A model generated the notes under the pieces. It was given only the letters and a program-made list of their open reading frames with translations, searched no databases and was not told the DNA's origin. Of a stretch of DNA of 64,000 bases, positions 22,214 to 34,728 are shown in pieces. The stretch comes from Marvania coccoides (lineage: Eukaryota; Chlorophyta; Trebouxiophyceae; Chlorellales; Chlorellaceae). The first letter of the stretch is position 1. Every line of letters begins with the position of its first letter. The position numbers were made by a program, and so were the translations under genes. The stretch covers positions 62,001-126,000 of the forward strand of contig OY978101.1 of the NCBI GenBank assembly GCA_963854735.1, given 5' to 3'.

Positions 22214-22463
22214 ACACTACTGCTTGCTGGGCAGATGACACCGTCGGCGCTACTTCTTCATAAATTATTGCACGCAGTGCTTGTATTTTTAACTTCACCC
22301 AACCAAAACCCTTTGTTGTACATAGTTATTACTATTATACAAAAGCTAGACTGGCCCACTAATGGAAATTATTTTTTGTGTGGACAATATTACCTAGGAC
22401 TTTAATTAAATATATATTACCTAGGACTTAAATTTTCTTTAATGGCAGTATTTCGTGTTTTAC

Positions 22464-25400
22464 TCAGCTATTAATGACGAGCTCCATGCCCTCCGCACCA
22501 GCCGGCCCTCCGTCTTCGTCTCCCTCGCTCTCATGTCCCTCTTCTACCACTCTCGTCACATTCCCCTCATCCGTGAAGCATACCACCGCTTCAGGGCCAT
22601 TCCCTTGCTGCATCGAGGTCACACTCACCCATACGCTCTGAACGCCGGGGTTGGGGACACTCAGCACTGTCACCAAGCAGTCGGCAGCAACCTTCATTGT
22701 GTCCCGGTGGCTCACCACGATGAACTGCGGCGGCAAGGGACCAGCGAAAGAATCGCCGACGCTGCCGCCGACGCTGCTGCCTCCCGGGGACTGAATCTCG
22801 TGGGTTACGCCCTGGAGGAAGTCGGCGAGGCGCTGGGCGTTGATGGTGTCCAGCGCAGCGTCAATTTCGTCGAAAAAGTAGAAAGGGGAGGGGGCGGCAG
22901 CCTGCAGGGCCAGGCACAGCGCCAGCGACGCCAGCGCTTGCTGCCCGCCCGACAGCGCGCTGAAAGACCGCCAAGGGCCGTTGTCAGGGCGAACGGAGAA
23001 GGTGACGCCGTCGGCAAACGCCTGCGCCTCTCCCTGGTGGAAGCGGCACTGGGCGTCCCCCGCGCCGCCAGTCAGGCGCTGGTAGATGCGGCTGAGGTGG
23101 GTGCCAGCAGTGATCATAACGCCAGCAAAGCGGGCGTACCGCGCCTGCTTGGCTTCCCTGTGCTTGCGGCCCAGGTCGGAAACCTTTTGCTCCTGCGCTC
23201 CGAGCTGGCCAATCAGAGTGCGCTGCCGCTGGCCGACCTCTTTGGCTTCCGTGATGAGATCGTAGTTGATGAAATCGCGCTGGGCGTCCAGATCACGCCG
23301 CTGCTTGCCCAGCTCTGCCATCTGCATCATCACCTCCTCCTCGTCCCAAACAGCGCCGTCGTCAGCCATCTCACCCGCAGACGCGTCTCCTCGAGCCGCC
23401 TCAGGCCGCCTGCCGCTGCGCCTGATCATGCCGGTGCCCGATGGGATGGCCGCCTGGCCACTGTTCTTGCGACGCAGCTTGCGATGAGCCGAGTGCGTGG
23501 TTTCCTCAATTTCGGAGTCGCTGCTGGATTTCTGGGTGGCGCCATTTTTCGTCGGCGGCGAGGCAGCAGTAGGGGAGGGGGACAGGAGCGGCAGCTCTTC
23601 AAACCGCGTGGCGGCGATGTTTTGAAGCCCGCTCATAGCTTTCTCGGCCTCTTTGGACATCTCCAGGGCTTTGGCCACGTGCTCCGCCTGCCGCGCGCTA
23701 GCCTCCTGCGCCTGGGTCAGCAGGCGCTGGTGCTGGGTCACAGCCGCCTGGTGGGACCTGAAAGGAGCGTTGAAGAAGAAACGGTGAATTTGAAGGAGAG
23801 AGAAAATCGCTGATTATTACTAAACATATAAGTTGATAAAATATGCATGTGCAGAGATAGGCCGTTTAAAAGAAATGCATCGTTAAAAACCTAGTCTCGT
23901 GGGGAAACCCCATTGAGAAAGTTCTTCTCACCTCACGGCCGCCTTCCATGCAGCCACGGCCTCTTTGCGCGCGCTCTCAGCCCCACGCAGCTCTTTCTCA
24001 GCAGCCTTGAGCTCTTTGGCGTGTGCTGCTGCCTTGTCCACAAACTGATTCACCTCACGCGAGGCAGCCGAATGCGCCTCAGCGGCAGCCTTGGCAGCCA
24101 ATGCTGTTTCCGTCTGACGGCGGCTCGCGGTCGTTGCAGCTGCCAGGCTCGCCTCCAGCTCAGACTCCCGCGCCAAGACCGCCTTAAGCTTGCCCTGCAG
24201 CTCGTTGGCGGCCTCCTCAGCGTCCAAAACTGCCTTTGAGTCGGGCGAACTTTCTACCGTTGCCAAATATGCGCGCCGAAGCTTTTCTTCCTCCTCCCAC
24301 CGCCTCTGGTCCTCGTTGGATGCGGCATCGCGGTCGCTCTCGAGCTCGCGCACCTCGGCCGCCGCCCCATTGCTGAAGCTCCGAGCCTTGGCAGCGGCCT
24401 TGTGAGCTAGCGGCACAAGCTGCACAAGAGAGAAATAAAAATCGATCAAGGTTGCATTGAAATTCAAATTCAATTCAGACGTTTGAATTAAAAACAATAA
24501 ACCCTGTCTCGCCTTTTCCTCCCCTTTGCGCTTGGCCTGCGCGGCATCAAATTCCTCTTTGCACTTGGCATTCTCCCCCTCCGTCTCCGCTAGCACCGCC
24601 AGCGCAGCACTCTCTCGCATCACCAGCTCCTTCTCTTGCCCCTCGTGCGCTGCCAGTCTCGCAGCAGCCTTCTCCAGCCGCGCACTAATAGCGCCAACGT
24701 CCACCGCCGCACCGCCACCGCTGCCAGCGCCCATCCCACTCCCATCCAAGCCCACAAAGCTGCTCCCCAGCGCATACCGCTGCGCACGCCTGATCTCGTC
24801 CTCCCTTTTCTCTCCCACCACTTCTCCATCCTCTTTGAACAGTGCCCCGCTCAGCGTAACCAAATTGACTCCGGCACCGCCGCGCAGCTGCCTCCCAGCC
24901 TGCAGCACCTGTTGCACTGCGGCCGCATTATCCACCAGGTACCACCCCCCAAACAGCTGGTCGGCCAGGGCAGCGCTGCAGGTCACCGCAGCTTGGCCCT
25001 CAATCGCCCCAGTGAGGGGCTGAGCGCGCACCCCAGCGCGGCGCAGCACCTCCGGGAGGTCTTGGAGGCGTCTGATAGGGGTGATTTCGTCGAGAATGGT
25101 GACGTGGGCGCGTCCCACTTTGTGCTGGCGAAAGTGCTCGATGGACGCCACCGCTGCGTCGCGAGTGGCCGTCACAAGCGAGTTTGGCTGCAAACATAAA
25201 AGAGTAAATAAATAAATCATTCGGCACGCGCAAAATTAAACAAGTTTGTGTTTATCTGAAGGATCAAAATATTTTTTTAATTTAGTAAACCAAGCAAAGT
25301 CGTACATGGCTCCCGCCAGACTCCATCAGCACAGCGTTGACCGCTACAATCGCCTGCTGCTGTGTGACCTTCAAAACGGAGTGGATTCTGCCCAGGAAAG

Positions 25401-27359
25401 CGCCATGCAGATCCTGCTGGCACCCCAAAGCAGCCACCGCTTCGTCGGGAGATTGGCCGCCACCGTGACCGCCCTCTGCAGACAGCCCCAGCGCTTGAAG
25501 ATCGGAAGACGCCGTCTCGCAGGCAGCCTGCAGCCTGGCGCTGGTCATGCGGGAGGACGAAAGTTCACGACCAGCAGCTGAGGCAGCAGCTCGCACTGTG
25601 TCAACCGCACGCTCCGCCTTTTTCAGTTGTTTCTGAGCCACTTTGAGCGCCCGATTGGCTTCTTTGGCAGCTGCGAGTCTGGCAGTTTCTGCTGCCTCTG
25701 CTGCAGCGGTGTATTCCTCGATCTCTGAAATTGAAGAAGAAGCCTGAGTTGCGCGGCAGGCTGCCTCGGCAGCGGTTATTGATGCTGCCTCTGCTGCAGC
25801 CCGAGCTGCCTGCCACGCAGCCCGCGCTTTCTGCACGTTCGGAGGGAACAAAGCCGCTGCTGCACCGCCAGAACCGGGCTGCTGGCTTTGGAGCGCCGAC
25901 AGCTGAGCCTCCAGCTCCCCCACCTGCATTTTGACTCTATCCAGCTGCGAAACCACATCCTTTTGGGCGGGAATCCCCTGAGCGATATATTTTGCCGCGC
26001 TGGCTGCAACTGCTTTGGCGCATTTGGCGCCTTCCTGCGACTTTCTAGCCCTCACTTTCGCCCGCTCAGCCTCTTCCAGCGCCTTGAGCTGCGCTGTTTC
26101 CGCCTCCCTGCGGCGCTGCGCTACCGCAGTGGCTGTGGCCTCGGCAGCCTCCTTGTCGGCCAGCAAGCCGTCGGCCCTCTTGCGCTCCGCTTCCTGCGCC
26201 TCCTGCGCACCAGCCACCTGCTGCGCCAGCTCGGTGATCTCCTTCGCTACATCTGCTCCCAGTCGCTCGTGAAGCCGCGCATTTTGCGTCAGCACCACTT
26301 CCGCACGCTGCAGGTACTCTTCGTAAATGTGTTGATACCTGTTGTACTGCTGCACCTCTGGCTGCAGCTCCTGGCAGCGCCGCTCCATCACCTCGTACCG
26401 CGTGTTCATCTCCTCGTCCTCCTTCTCAGCCTCTGCTAGCTCGGTGGCCAGGCGCGCCGTGTTCTCTCGCGCCTCCGCCCCACCCGACAGCGTCTCAATA
26501 AAGAGCGCCAGGCGCAAGGGATCGGCCACCTCTACGGCGCGGCGGTGTTGGGTGACCACCACGCGCTCCAGCGCAGCGGTGTGGACCCCAAAGGGCTCCA
26601 GCATGCGGCGCAGTTCCTCCGCTGTCACCGCTCGCCAGGACAGCTGGAGGTGGCGGCTGTCGCCGTCTGAGAGACCGAGGCTGGCTTGGTGCTCTGTGAT
26701 GGGGGTGCGCGCCACGTGCATGGCTGTGCGGCCTGAGCGGGCGACGGAGCGGCGCACAGAAAAGTTGCCGGTGATGGCCTGAGAGGCCATGTCAACCTCC
26801 CAGAAATCCACCTTCACCTGCGATTAAATTAAGAGGCGAAAAAATTAATTTAGAACGTTTAAAAGGAAGTACAGGGACATTCTTGTGTTGAGACACCGCC
26901 ATAAACACACCTCAGCAGAGTCAGGCAGGATGCCGCGCTCGCCCTGGATCTTACTAATGACCTCAGGCAGCGACTTGACGCGCAGAATGCGGGCGTTGGC
27001 CCCCAGAGCGAAGGCCAAAGCTTCGCCCTGCATTATTTTGGAGGAATAGCCTTAAAAATGGCCAGAAGCACGCAGATAAAATTATTGGAGGCTCGCGTTA
27101 TCAAATAAAGCTCACGACGACTGATTTTCCGGTGCCATTAGGGCCCACGATGCACGTCAGATCTCCAAACGGCCCCAGGAAAGATGGCCTGGCAAAAACT
27201 TTGAAACCTGCAACGTTGGTTAACCCGCGAAAAGAGCGTGAACGGGTGGTTTCATGTAAGAGCGCAGTAGCAAAATTAAATTGGCCTGCCTGAAACTTGA
27301 ATGGTGCTGATTCTGAGAGTTGTTTCCGGCTGCTGCTGTTCGCCTCTTCCCTCCTGCAT
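22464..27359 (-). CDS. Divergent SMC-family ATPase
   Basis: Exons 27359..27290, 27207..27116, 27027..26911, 26817..25306, 25187..24513, 24419..23932 and 23757..22464; 1415 aa. Head N: TIQVSGFKVFARPSF, Walker A GPNGTGKS (45-52), ALGANARILRVKSLPEV. A long Ala/Glu-rich coiled coil follows, then a hinge (about 595-720) with AVNAVLMESGG and ADQLFGGWYLVDNAAAV, a second coiled coil, and head C with SALSGGQQALASLALCLALQ (about 1251) and FYFFDEIDAALDTINAQRLA. Two introns (donors at 27289 and 24512) must be GC-AG to keep phase. The sequence does not carry clear SMC1-6 class signatures: after Walker A it reads VVGEALAF where NIxDAIxF is usual. Role in chromosome organisation is inferred from the fold. 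Confidence 0.85.
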
Positions 27360-27588
27360 GAGGGCCTCAGCTGCTGAATTGTACGCTTGAACGAATATAA
27401 AATAAATTATTATGTATAAATTTAATAAACTGTGAACAGAGACGAGCCTCACTTGAAATATTTTTACAGGTGGTGGAAAGCAAAATTCGGAAATTTGTGC
27501 TATTTGATATGATAATGCGTGTTTTCTTTATACACATACATCAAGTCTCCAGCCAAAATGCTCACGCTGTGTCAACCCGCTTCTCTCC

Positions 27589-28530
27589 TCACAGGAACCC
27601 AGCGGCAACGTCGTCCATCTCCCTCTCCATCTCCTCGCTCAAAACGATTTCAGCAGGGATCTTCTCATCCTCCGACTTGTTGAACGGCACAGTCACCTTC
27701 ATAGGCTTCCAGACCCGCCCGGTCCGCGCCGCCACCGCGGGATACTCGCTGAGCTTGACGCTGCGCATGTCAAGGGGGGGCCGGTGGGCGGCAGGGTCAG
27801 GCAGCCGCGACGCGAAGGTGGCATCCGTGGGCATCAGCTGCAGCGGAAACCGGTACAGCGGCTCGTCCCTCACCGCGTGCACCACCACGTCTACCACTTT
27901 CCCGACCTCTGGCGCTGAGTCTCCCAGAGCCCGCCATGCGTCCAGCTGGCACACCCAAATGAGGCCGTCTGCCTCAAACCCCACGTCGATTTGGAAGCCG
28001 TGTAACAGCAGCTGCTTCACCACGGTACCCTGCAGGATGTCTCCGGCCTTCAGCGCGCTCAGCGGGCGCCGTTTTGCCGCCTGCTCTGCCGGGTGGCGCA
28101 GCTCATCGGAGGCGTCCGTGGGGACGACCTCGGCCTTGCGCAGGCGGCGCTTTTCGGTGGACCACCCCTGGGCGGGCTCTGTGAACCAAAAGTTCATTGC
28201 TTCTTGGTCCACCTCCTCCTGGAGGAGGCCCTCCTCAAAGGTGGTGGAGACTTGGCGCTCCAAGGGGCCAAGGTGGGGGTTGGGCACAGGGTTGATGGGG
28301 TCGGCAATGATGTAGTCGTCCTCAGACATGCCCTCCTCAGCCAGCAGCCTGGGCACGCGCATCTCCTTGCCCTGGTTGGTGACGCAGACAGGCGGAAGCG
28401 AGCGGCGGCTGGGGGGTGATGGCCGGGCTGCAAAGGGGGCGGCGGCGGGGCACGGCATGCTCGGCAACGCACATTCTCGTGCAGATGTACTGGCGCACGC
28501 GGCGCCAGCGTGCATTACAGTTGGCCGCAT
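27589..28530 (-). CDS. S1 RNA-binding domain protein, probably plastid
   Basis: Single exon, 313 aa, start at the ATG at 28530. Seen: an Ala/Ser/Pro/Arg-rich N-terminus of about 50 residues consistent with a transit peptide, a middle section with GMSEDDYIIADPINPVPNP and FEEGLLQEEVDQEAMNFWF, and one S1-like OB fold (about 160-220: LKAGDILQGTVVKQLLLHG, VGFEADGLIWV). The C-terminus is acidic. S1 domains bind RNA; plastid S1 proteins act in translation or transcription-associated complexes. I cannot assign a precise orthologue. The C-terminal half has no recognised motif. It lies directly upstream of SMC on the same strand's far side, 229 bp from the SMC start. Confidence 0.75.
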   Translation of the reverse strand: MRPTVMHAGAACASTSARECALPSMPCPAAAPFAARPSPPSRRSLPPVCVTNQGKEMRVPRLLAEEGMSEDDYIIADPINPVPNPHLGPLERQVSTTFEEGLLQEEVDQEAMNFWFTEPAQGWSTEKRRLRKAEVVPTDASDELRHPAEQAAKRRPLSALKAGDILQGTVVKQLLLHGFQIDVGFEADGLIWVCQLDAWRALGDSAPEVGKVVDVVVHAVRDEPLYRFPLQLMPTDATFASRLPDPAAHRPPLDMRSVKLSEYPAVAARTGRVWKPMKVTVPFNKSEDEKIPAEIVLSEEMEREMDDVAAGFL

Positions 28531-29806
28531 TTTCCGATTTGATTAATTTATTTGTTTTTATCAGAGAGTCGCAAATTAATGGGGAGCGCAGCAGCGAAAA
28601 ATCTAAACTTTGCGAATTGTATATATTTCAATCTAATATTCAAATAATGCATATGCTATTGAGAAGATTTCTAGCCCTCCAGCTGGCGCTGGCGGTGTTT
28701 TCTTTCCGTCCAGTACAGAGGCCCTATTGCGCTGAACACGAGCGCCGAAGAAGAGCGTGCACCATTCAGACGACGAGGTGGAACATTGCGGCGAGCCAGA
28801 GTCTTCATCACTGGCTCATGAGCTGCATCATGGTGACTCTGCCGTCACCACCACCGAAATGAAAACTATTGACTTTATTGCCCTCCTCTCTGCGACCTGG
28901 ATAATGCACACTGCGCAAATTGTGCATTAGCGGTAGGAAATCGGCCGAAACTGCTTATGTTGTGAATATGAAATAAGAAAGTCTCAAACTCAGCAACTCC
29001 GGAAGCATTCGACACGAGAAACCTTGTCGTTTTGTTTAAGCTATCATGAACATTTCACTCTCCTAAGAAAGGGGAACTTCGCTGGTCGCACGTCACAAGG
29101 TCGGTGTATTTTACTTTTATTTTTAATTTTCCCTTGGAAGAAAAAATATAGCGTTTCGTGAATATGCTTTCGCAGCAATGGCTACGCAAGAGCACGGAGG
29201 CCAGCGATGGCGCGCTGCACGGGCAGGCGGTGCTGGCTCTCATTGAGCTGAGCTGCGACGACTACGGCATGCTGGGGAATGGCAGGCGATGTATGTTTTG
29301 AACGACACGAAGGAAAACTGTTGGGAACTGCGCGCCATGACCCGCGTCTTTTATCTTTATCTGGTTCCATGCTGATTCTGGCTCCTCTTATTCATACCAT
29401 GCTGATAAATACTATTCATCATCGATGTTGCTCTGTTGGGTCTTTTCCAACAGAGAGAGCATGCACGGCGATCGGTAGCAGCGCCGACAATCGGTGCATC
29501 CCAACTCAAGTGCCCCAACTCGAGTGCATGCGTATGAAAAAATTGGGCGAGAAATATAAGTTGGTCAGCAACTCTTCCATCAACCGTTTCCGCTTCTTTT
29601 AGAAACAACTCAAAAATTCCTTTGGGCAAGGGGCAGGAAAAGGGGGGGGTAGAAAGTCAGTGTGCCGAGAAAAACCACCGAAGCAAATGCGAACTGAAAG
29701 CGCCTCGCTTTATTAAAATTCACACCAAAATTTGCTTTTATGAGTGATCGGACACGCATCGAGAGCTCGGACAGAGTGAAGTTGAACAATTTGATTGGCG
29801 TAGAGA
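28531..29806. other. Long intergenic region with one exon-like patch
   Basis: AT-rich stretch between the 5' ends of the S1 gene (-) and KH gene (+). Around 29174-29284 a GC-rich block is bordered by a tttcgcag acceptor and reads QWLRKSTEASDGALHGQ, then AVLALIELSCDDYGMLGN; it has exon-like composition but no partner exons found. Elsewhere nothing recognised. Confidence 0.4.
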
Positions 29807-32225
29807 ATGGAAGACAGGTCTAGCCCCCGACTGATAGAGCGACGAACTCGCATGCAAAATTCATCAGAAGGCCATGAGGTGCGCGAGACTTTCGTGGGCG
29901 TGCCAGCCCTCCCCACCCAATTAGCAACGAACCGTGGTGAATTTTTTATTTTGCACTTGCAGGGCAGCAATTCGGACGGAATCGAAACAGTAACAGTGTC
30001 AACAGCGACAATGCTCCGCCTGGATACGAGCCCAGCGCCCAGTTCTGCATACACCCGCCGCTCGGTGAGTTTCCCGCATTCAACTTTCATCGCAAGATCC
30101 TTGCAAATTCACTTTCGCTCACTCCCGGTCGATCGGTATCTGGTGTATAGGAGGGGAGCATCCGCTATGAAGAGCTTCAGATGCGGGTCCTGTGCCCTCT
30201 GGAGCTCGTGGGAGCCATTATCGGCTTGGTGAGTGGGTGCTAGGGGAATCCTTGTTTTTTTATTGCAGCGTCGTTGCATTGCCGGGTCGACCCTATGATA
30301 TTAACGTATGTCTCATTTGAGTTGCTTTCACCGCCACGCAGAAAGGGGAAAACATAAAACGACTCCGACGAGAAGCCAATGCAGAGGTGTCGATCGAGGA
30401 ATTTGTCGCTGGCAGCGATGACCGCGTGATGTCCATCACGTTGCACCGCGATGGACCTTGCTTCACTAGTATGTCGGGCGGGGACGCGCTGGTGGCCGTA
30501 TTCGACTCGTTCTGCGAGCTCGACCGGGAGTGCTGCACGCCCGACAGCAGCAAGGCCTATGCCACGCCCATCGCCAGCGACGTGGACACGGCCATGGACA
30601 GCAATGACGACGATTTCCACATGGAGGAAGACTGCGAAATGCGGCTCCTGGTGGATTCCACACGTCCGTTTGTTTAACTTGGGTGCTGCAGAACTATGAT
30701 GATGATAATGATGCTGCAAAAAATTGTATTTTGGATGCCCTCATGTATAGCTTTTCTAACCCCTAATTTACGCGTATGCATATTGTGTATATTTGCAGAA
30801 ATTGGGTTCATTGTGGGCAAAAATGGCTCAGCCATCAAGGCCATAATGGAGGAGACACGGGCATGCGTGCGCGTGATGCCCAAGTCGGAGCTGCCCCACT
30901 GCGCCTGGGTCAGCGACGAACTGATCAGGGTGGCGGGAACCCACAGCAGCGTGGTGGCTGCGCTGCGCATGCTGGCTAGGCAGCTGGAACTCCACCCGCC
31001 GCACCTCCACCGCCGGCCGCCCCTGCTGCTGGCGCATGCCTCCAGGGGCGACGCGCAGTTCATGCATGTGCACGGAACCGCCAGTATTAGCATGAATGGC
31101 AACAGCATGCATCAGCACCCCACCCCCACCCTCATCCCCTCGCTTTCAACCTTTCCTAAAATTCCTGGGTTCATGACCGGAGCACACCTTAGCCTGGTAG
31201 AGACCGTGTTTCGGCTGTTGGCCCCCACGGTGCGCGCCGGCAATATCATCGGCCGCAACGGCGACCACGTGCGCCGTGTTCGGCTGGAGACAGGGGCGCG
31301 CATCAAGGTGCACGGCGCAGCGGAAGAGTGCGAGGAGCGGGTGGTGGCGATGCATTCCATGGAGGACGCAGGCAGCCCATACTGCGCGGCACAGGACGCG
31401 CTGATTCGGTGCGTGATTTCCATGACCGCTGACGACCCCGCTTCTGGGCAGCACCGCGTGCGTCTGCTGGCACCTCAGGTGTCCATCGGGGCGGTGCTGG
31501 GGAAGAAGGGGCAGACGGTGATGCAGCTGCGGCAGGAGACGGGAGCGCTGATAAGAGTGCAGCCGGTGGAAGCTTACCTGGCCTGCGCGGCAGCAGAGGC
31601 ACGGGGCGGCGGAGAGCCTGGTGGCGATGAGATCATTCAGATCGAAGGCGCTCTGCAGCAGTGCGTGTCGGCGCTGCGGGGCGTGGTCACGCTGCTGCGG
31701 GGGTGGCAGATCAGGCGGGCGATGAGCATGTCGCCACGGCCCACCATGGCTGCCGCTCAGCTCCTCACGCCCACCATTCTCACTCCCCCCATGGGGATGC
31801 ACGCCAGCCGCATGGTGACATACCACCCCATGCCCCTTCCCCTTCCCCCCGCCCCCACCCCTAGCAGCTCCTCCATGATGTGGCGGTACCGGCTGTCCAA
31901 CGCTCAGGCGGGGGCAGTCATCGGCAAAGGAGGCCACCACGTGGCGCAAATTCGGGTCATGACCGGCGCAAGATTGCACTTGCCAGGAGATGTGGTCATC
32001 ACCGGCGGCGCCCGCGTGTTGGAGATCAGCGGAAGCATGGAGGCGTGCCACGCTGCGCACGCCATGATTAACCAGTTTCTGGCCATGGAGCAGTGCCTGC
32101 CAGCGGTGCCGGAGCATCAAAGCGGCAGCATGAGCATGATGGCCTACCCCTCATGCTCCACGTCGCCGGCTGAATCGCCTCGACAGCGCCTGTCGCACAC
32201 GCTTGACGTTGTATATGCAGCATGA
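29807..32225 (+). CDS. Five-KH-domain RNA-binding protein
   Basis: Exons 29807..29878, 29963..30064, 30151..30228, 30342..30663 and 30799..32225; 666 aa. Each KH domain shows its GxxG loop: KH1 GAIIGLKGENIKRLRREA (loop built across intron 3), KH2 QIGFIVGKNGSAIKAIMEE (built across intron 4), KH3 AGNIIGRNGDHVRRVRLETG, KH4 IGAVLGKKGQTVMQLRQETG, KH5 AGAVIGKGGHHVAQIRVMTG. Layout resembles PCBP/HEN4/RCF3-type plant KH proteins, which bind pre-mRNA or mRNA; the target is unknown. The N-terminal 60 residues and the first junctions rest on phase alone and are less certain than the KH part. A Met/His/Pro-rich linker separates KH4 and KH5. Confidence 0.85.
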
Positions 32226-32879
32226 ATAATAACTTGAATATACTATAATACACTCATATGCGAACCGGTTTTACTTTGACTTGACTTGGAAAATGGACCA
32301 AGAAGGCATGATCTCTTTCTTATATTTTGTCTGACGGATACGTCACACCCTTTTTGACGCGCGCGCATGCACCACACGCCATTACATGTTTATTAATTTT
32401 TGGGTATGCATTTTTGGGTTGCTGAGCTTTTTTCTGATCTTTTTTCCCTTCCTTCTCCTCTTCTGTCGTCTGAACTATCTTGTTCATTAGTTCACCCCCC
32501 GCCATCATTTTGATAAATATCAAGTACTCACCACATCATTTGAGCTTCTTAAAATTTTTTTGCTGCATGCTGCCTTCTCTCTCCTCCCTCTGCTTTTTTT
32601 CATCCCTCTTTTTAAATTTGCAAGATCGAGAATTCGGGTATTCCACTTGCACATGTGTTTGCTTCTCTTGTTCCTGACCCCTCCCTCAGCGCGTGACTAT
32701 AACCATAACATAATGCCGGCAGCAGGGAACGTTGTCTGTATATAGATAAATACTATTAGTTCCTCCTTATTCGTATATACTTACTAGCCCAATCTCGCTG
32801 CCGCCATTTTTTTATTCATAAGATTCAGTCATAATGAGCACGTGATTTGTAATCGAATCTGTTGCAGGATATTCATTAC
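32226..32879. other. Tail-to-tail intergenic spacer
   Basis: 654 bp, AT-rich, between the 3' ends of the KH gene and the deformylase gene; no gene recognised. Confidence 0.6.
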
Positions 32880-34441
32880 TTAGTCTTCAAACACCACGGT
32901 CTTGCCGTTGTTGCTGGTCACAATCACTCGGTCTTCGAGGTGCCATCGCAGCGCCCGAGCCAGCACCAGCCGCTCCAGGTCCCTGCCCTTGCGCACCATG
33001 TCAGCCACGGAATCACGATGCGTGACTCTGGTCACGCCTGTAGGAAAAGATAACGCATGTGAGTTACTTAATAAAAGGTGGAATAGCACAGCAGGCGAGC
33101 TGCCCATGGCAAGCTGATCTTCCTATTTGTGGAAAACTCGTGCTACCATAGAGAATATCTTTGAACGAGGTTTTTTTATATGGTTACCTTGATCGATGAT
33201 GGGGCCGCAGTCCAGGTCTGGGAAGAAGAAAAAAATCATTTAAAATATTGCAAGGAAATTTCTGGCGGAGACCAAACTCTCCAAAATTACATTTAAAAAA
33301 ATCGACATACACTAACTCTGCTTTACCTGACGTGGCGTAGTGCGCGGTGGCGCCGATAATTTTCACGCCACGCTCGTGCGCCCTGTGGTAAGGCCGTGCC
33401 CCCTCAAACGCTGGCAGGAATGAGTGGTGTACGTTGATAGTCTGGCGCCAATACTTTTGCGCAAATGCCTGCGAGAATATCTGCATGTAGCGCGCCAGTA
33501 CGATGGTGTCCACCCCCAGCTCCTCGATCAACGCCTCAAGGGCCACCTCCTGCGCCGCCTTGCTGGCCGGGTCTTTGGGGTCCAGCGGCAGGTGGCGGAA
33601 GTCAACGCCAAATTTCGCTGCCACAGGCGCCAGGTCGGGGTGGTTCGAGATGACCACCGGGATTTCGCACTCCAGCTCCCCCGCCTCGTGGCGAATGAGC
33701 AAATCATACAGGCAGTGGTCCATCTTTGACACAAGCACCGCCACCCGCTTCTTTTTTGACCGGTAAGAGATTTTCCAGTCCATATTAAATCGGGCGCCCA
33801 CCTCGCGGATGCCGTGCTCCAGCACTGCGGTGTTGCCCGGCCCCACCAGCAGCTCGGTGTAGTCCAGGGAGATGCGCTGGTAGAACTGGTCTTCATCCAG
33901 GTCTGAAAACTGGTCTGACGTCACGATGTTGCAGTTCATGCCGTACAGCAGCTGCGCCAACGACGCCACCACGCCCTTGGCGTCTGCAAGAAGAAGAGAA
34001 AAGTTTTTTTCTTGGATTTAGAAAAGGCCGGAAAAGTAAAAGCGTTAAGAGACGAAAAAAAAGTACGCTGCCTGCCGTGTGCTTTCCAGCGCGACTTTTG
34101 AGTCGGACACCGGTTGGGTTTGCTTCCAAACTTCCAAAACAAAGTGGTCAGAGGTACTTACCTGGGCAGCGTACCAACAGGTTGGCCATAAAGGTGGGCT
34201 GGGAGGGGCCTTTCTTTGCGGCAGCAGGGGCAGCCGTCAAGGCAGGGCGATGGTCGCTGTCTTTATTCTTGCTCAGCTCAGCCACGTCTGCCTCCGTTGC
34301 TCCATTGAGCTCAACCTTGGCATGAACCCCCATCGGGCGCGCTCGTTTCGACGTCGAGCGGCACTTGGTGTGCGTTCGGAGACATTCATGGCCCAAAGGG
34401 GACACTCCTGGCGGATGATGCGATCTTTTTAGGTTGAACAT
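32880..34441 (-). CDS. purU: Formyltetrahydrofolate deformylase (PurU-type)
   Basis: Exons 34441..34162, 33983..33327, 33217..33188 and 33037..32880; 374 aa. The N-terminal ~85 residues are not conserved and may target an organelle. Then an ACT-like domain ([31 protein letters not shown]) and the formyltransferase fold: [27 protein letters not shown], the active-site segment [32 protein letters not shown] and [10 protein letters not shown], in which the Asn, His and Asp are the catalytic set. The enzyme converts 10-formyl-THF to THF and formate; in plants it supports photorespiration in mitochondria. The third exon is only 30 nt and encodes the catalytic Asp. Confidence 0.93.
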
Positions 34442-34728
34442 CTGGCTACGGAGCTGCTTGGCAGGGCCACATCCAGGTCAGGAATGATCCAACCTAATTG
34501 GATACGGCGATTTAACGTTAATATTGAATGGCCAGGCATCTTGGAATTGCGAAAGCTTCCGGTCCAAAAAATAAAATGGCGCGCATAGGATAATACAATT
34601 ATCACATCACTCATACGCCCAGCTTTCTCCATTATGTACTAGTGGCAACCATGGGGCCGCTAGGACCAGGACAGCGAAACCCACAGCATGCTCCTTTTTG
34701 TCCATGCCCTTTCTTTTCCCTCATGCAG
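34442..34728. other. Intergenic
   Basis: 5' flank of the deformylase gene, up to the foldback element; nothing recognised. Confidence 0.5.

Noticed and set aside
22455..23813. 452-codon plus-strand open frame opposite the SMC C-terminus
   Set aside because: Antisense shadow; the minus strand carries LSGGQ and DEIDAALD motifs.
28416..28862. 148-codon plus-strand open frame
   Set aside because: Its first part is the antisense of the S1 gene and the rest shows no domain or codon bias.
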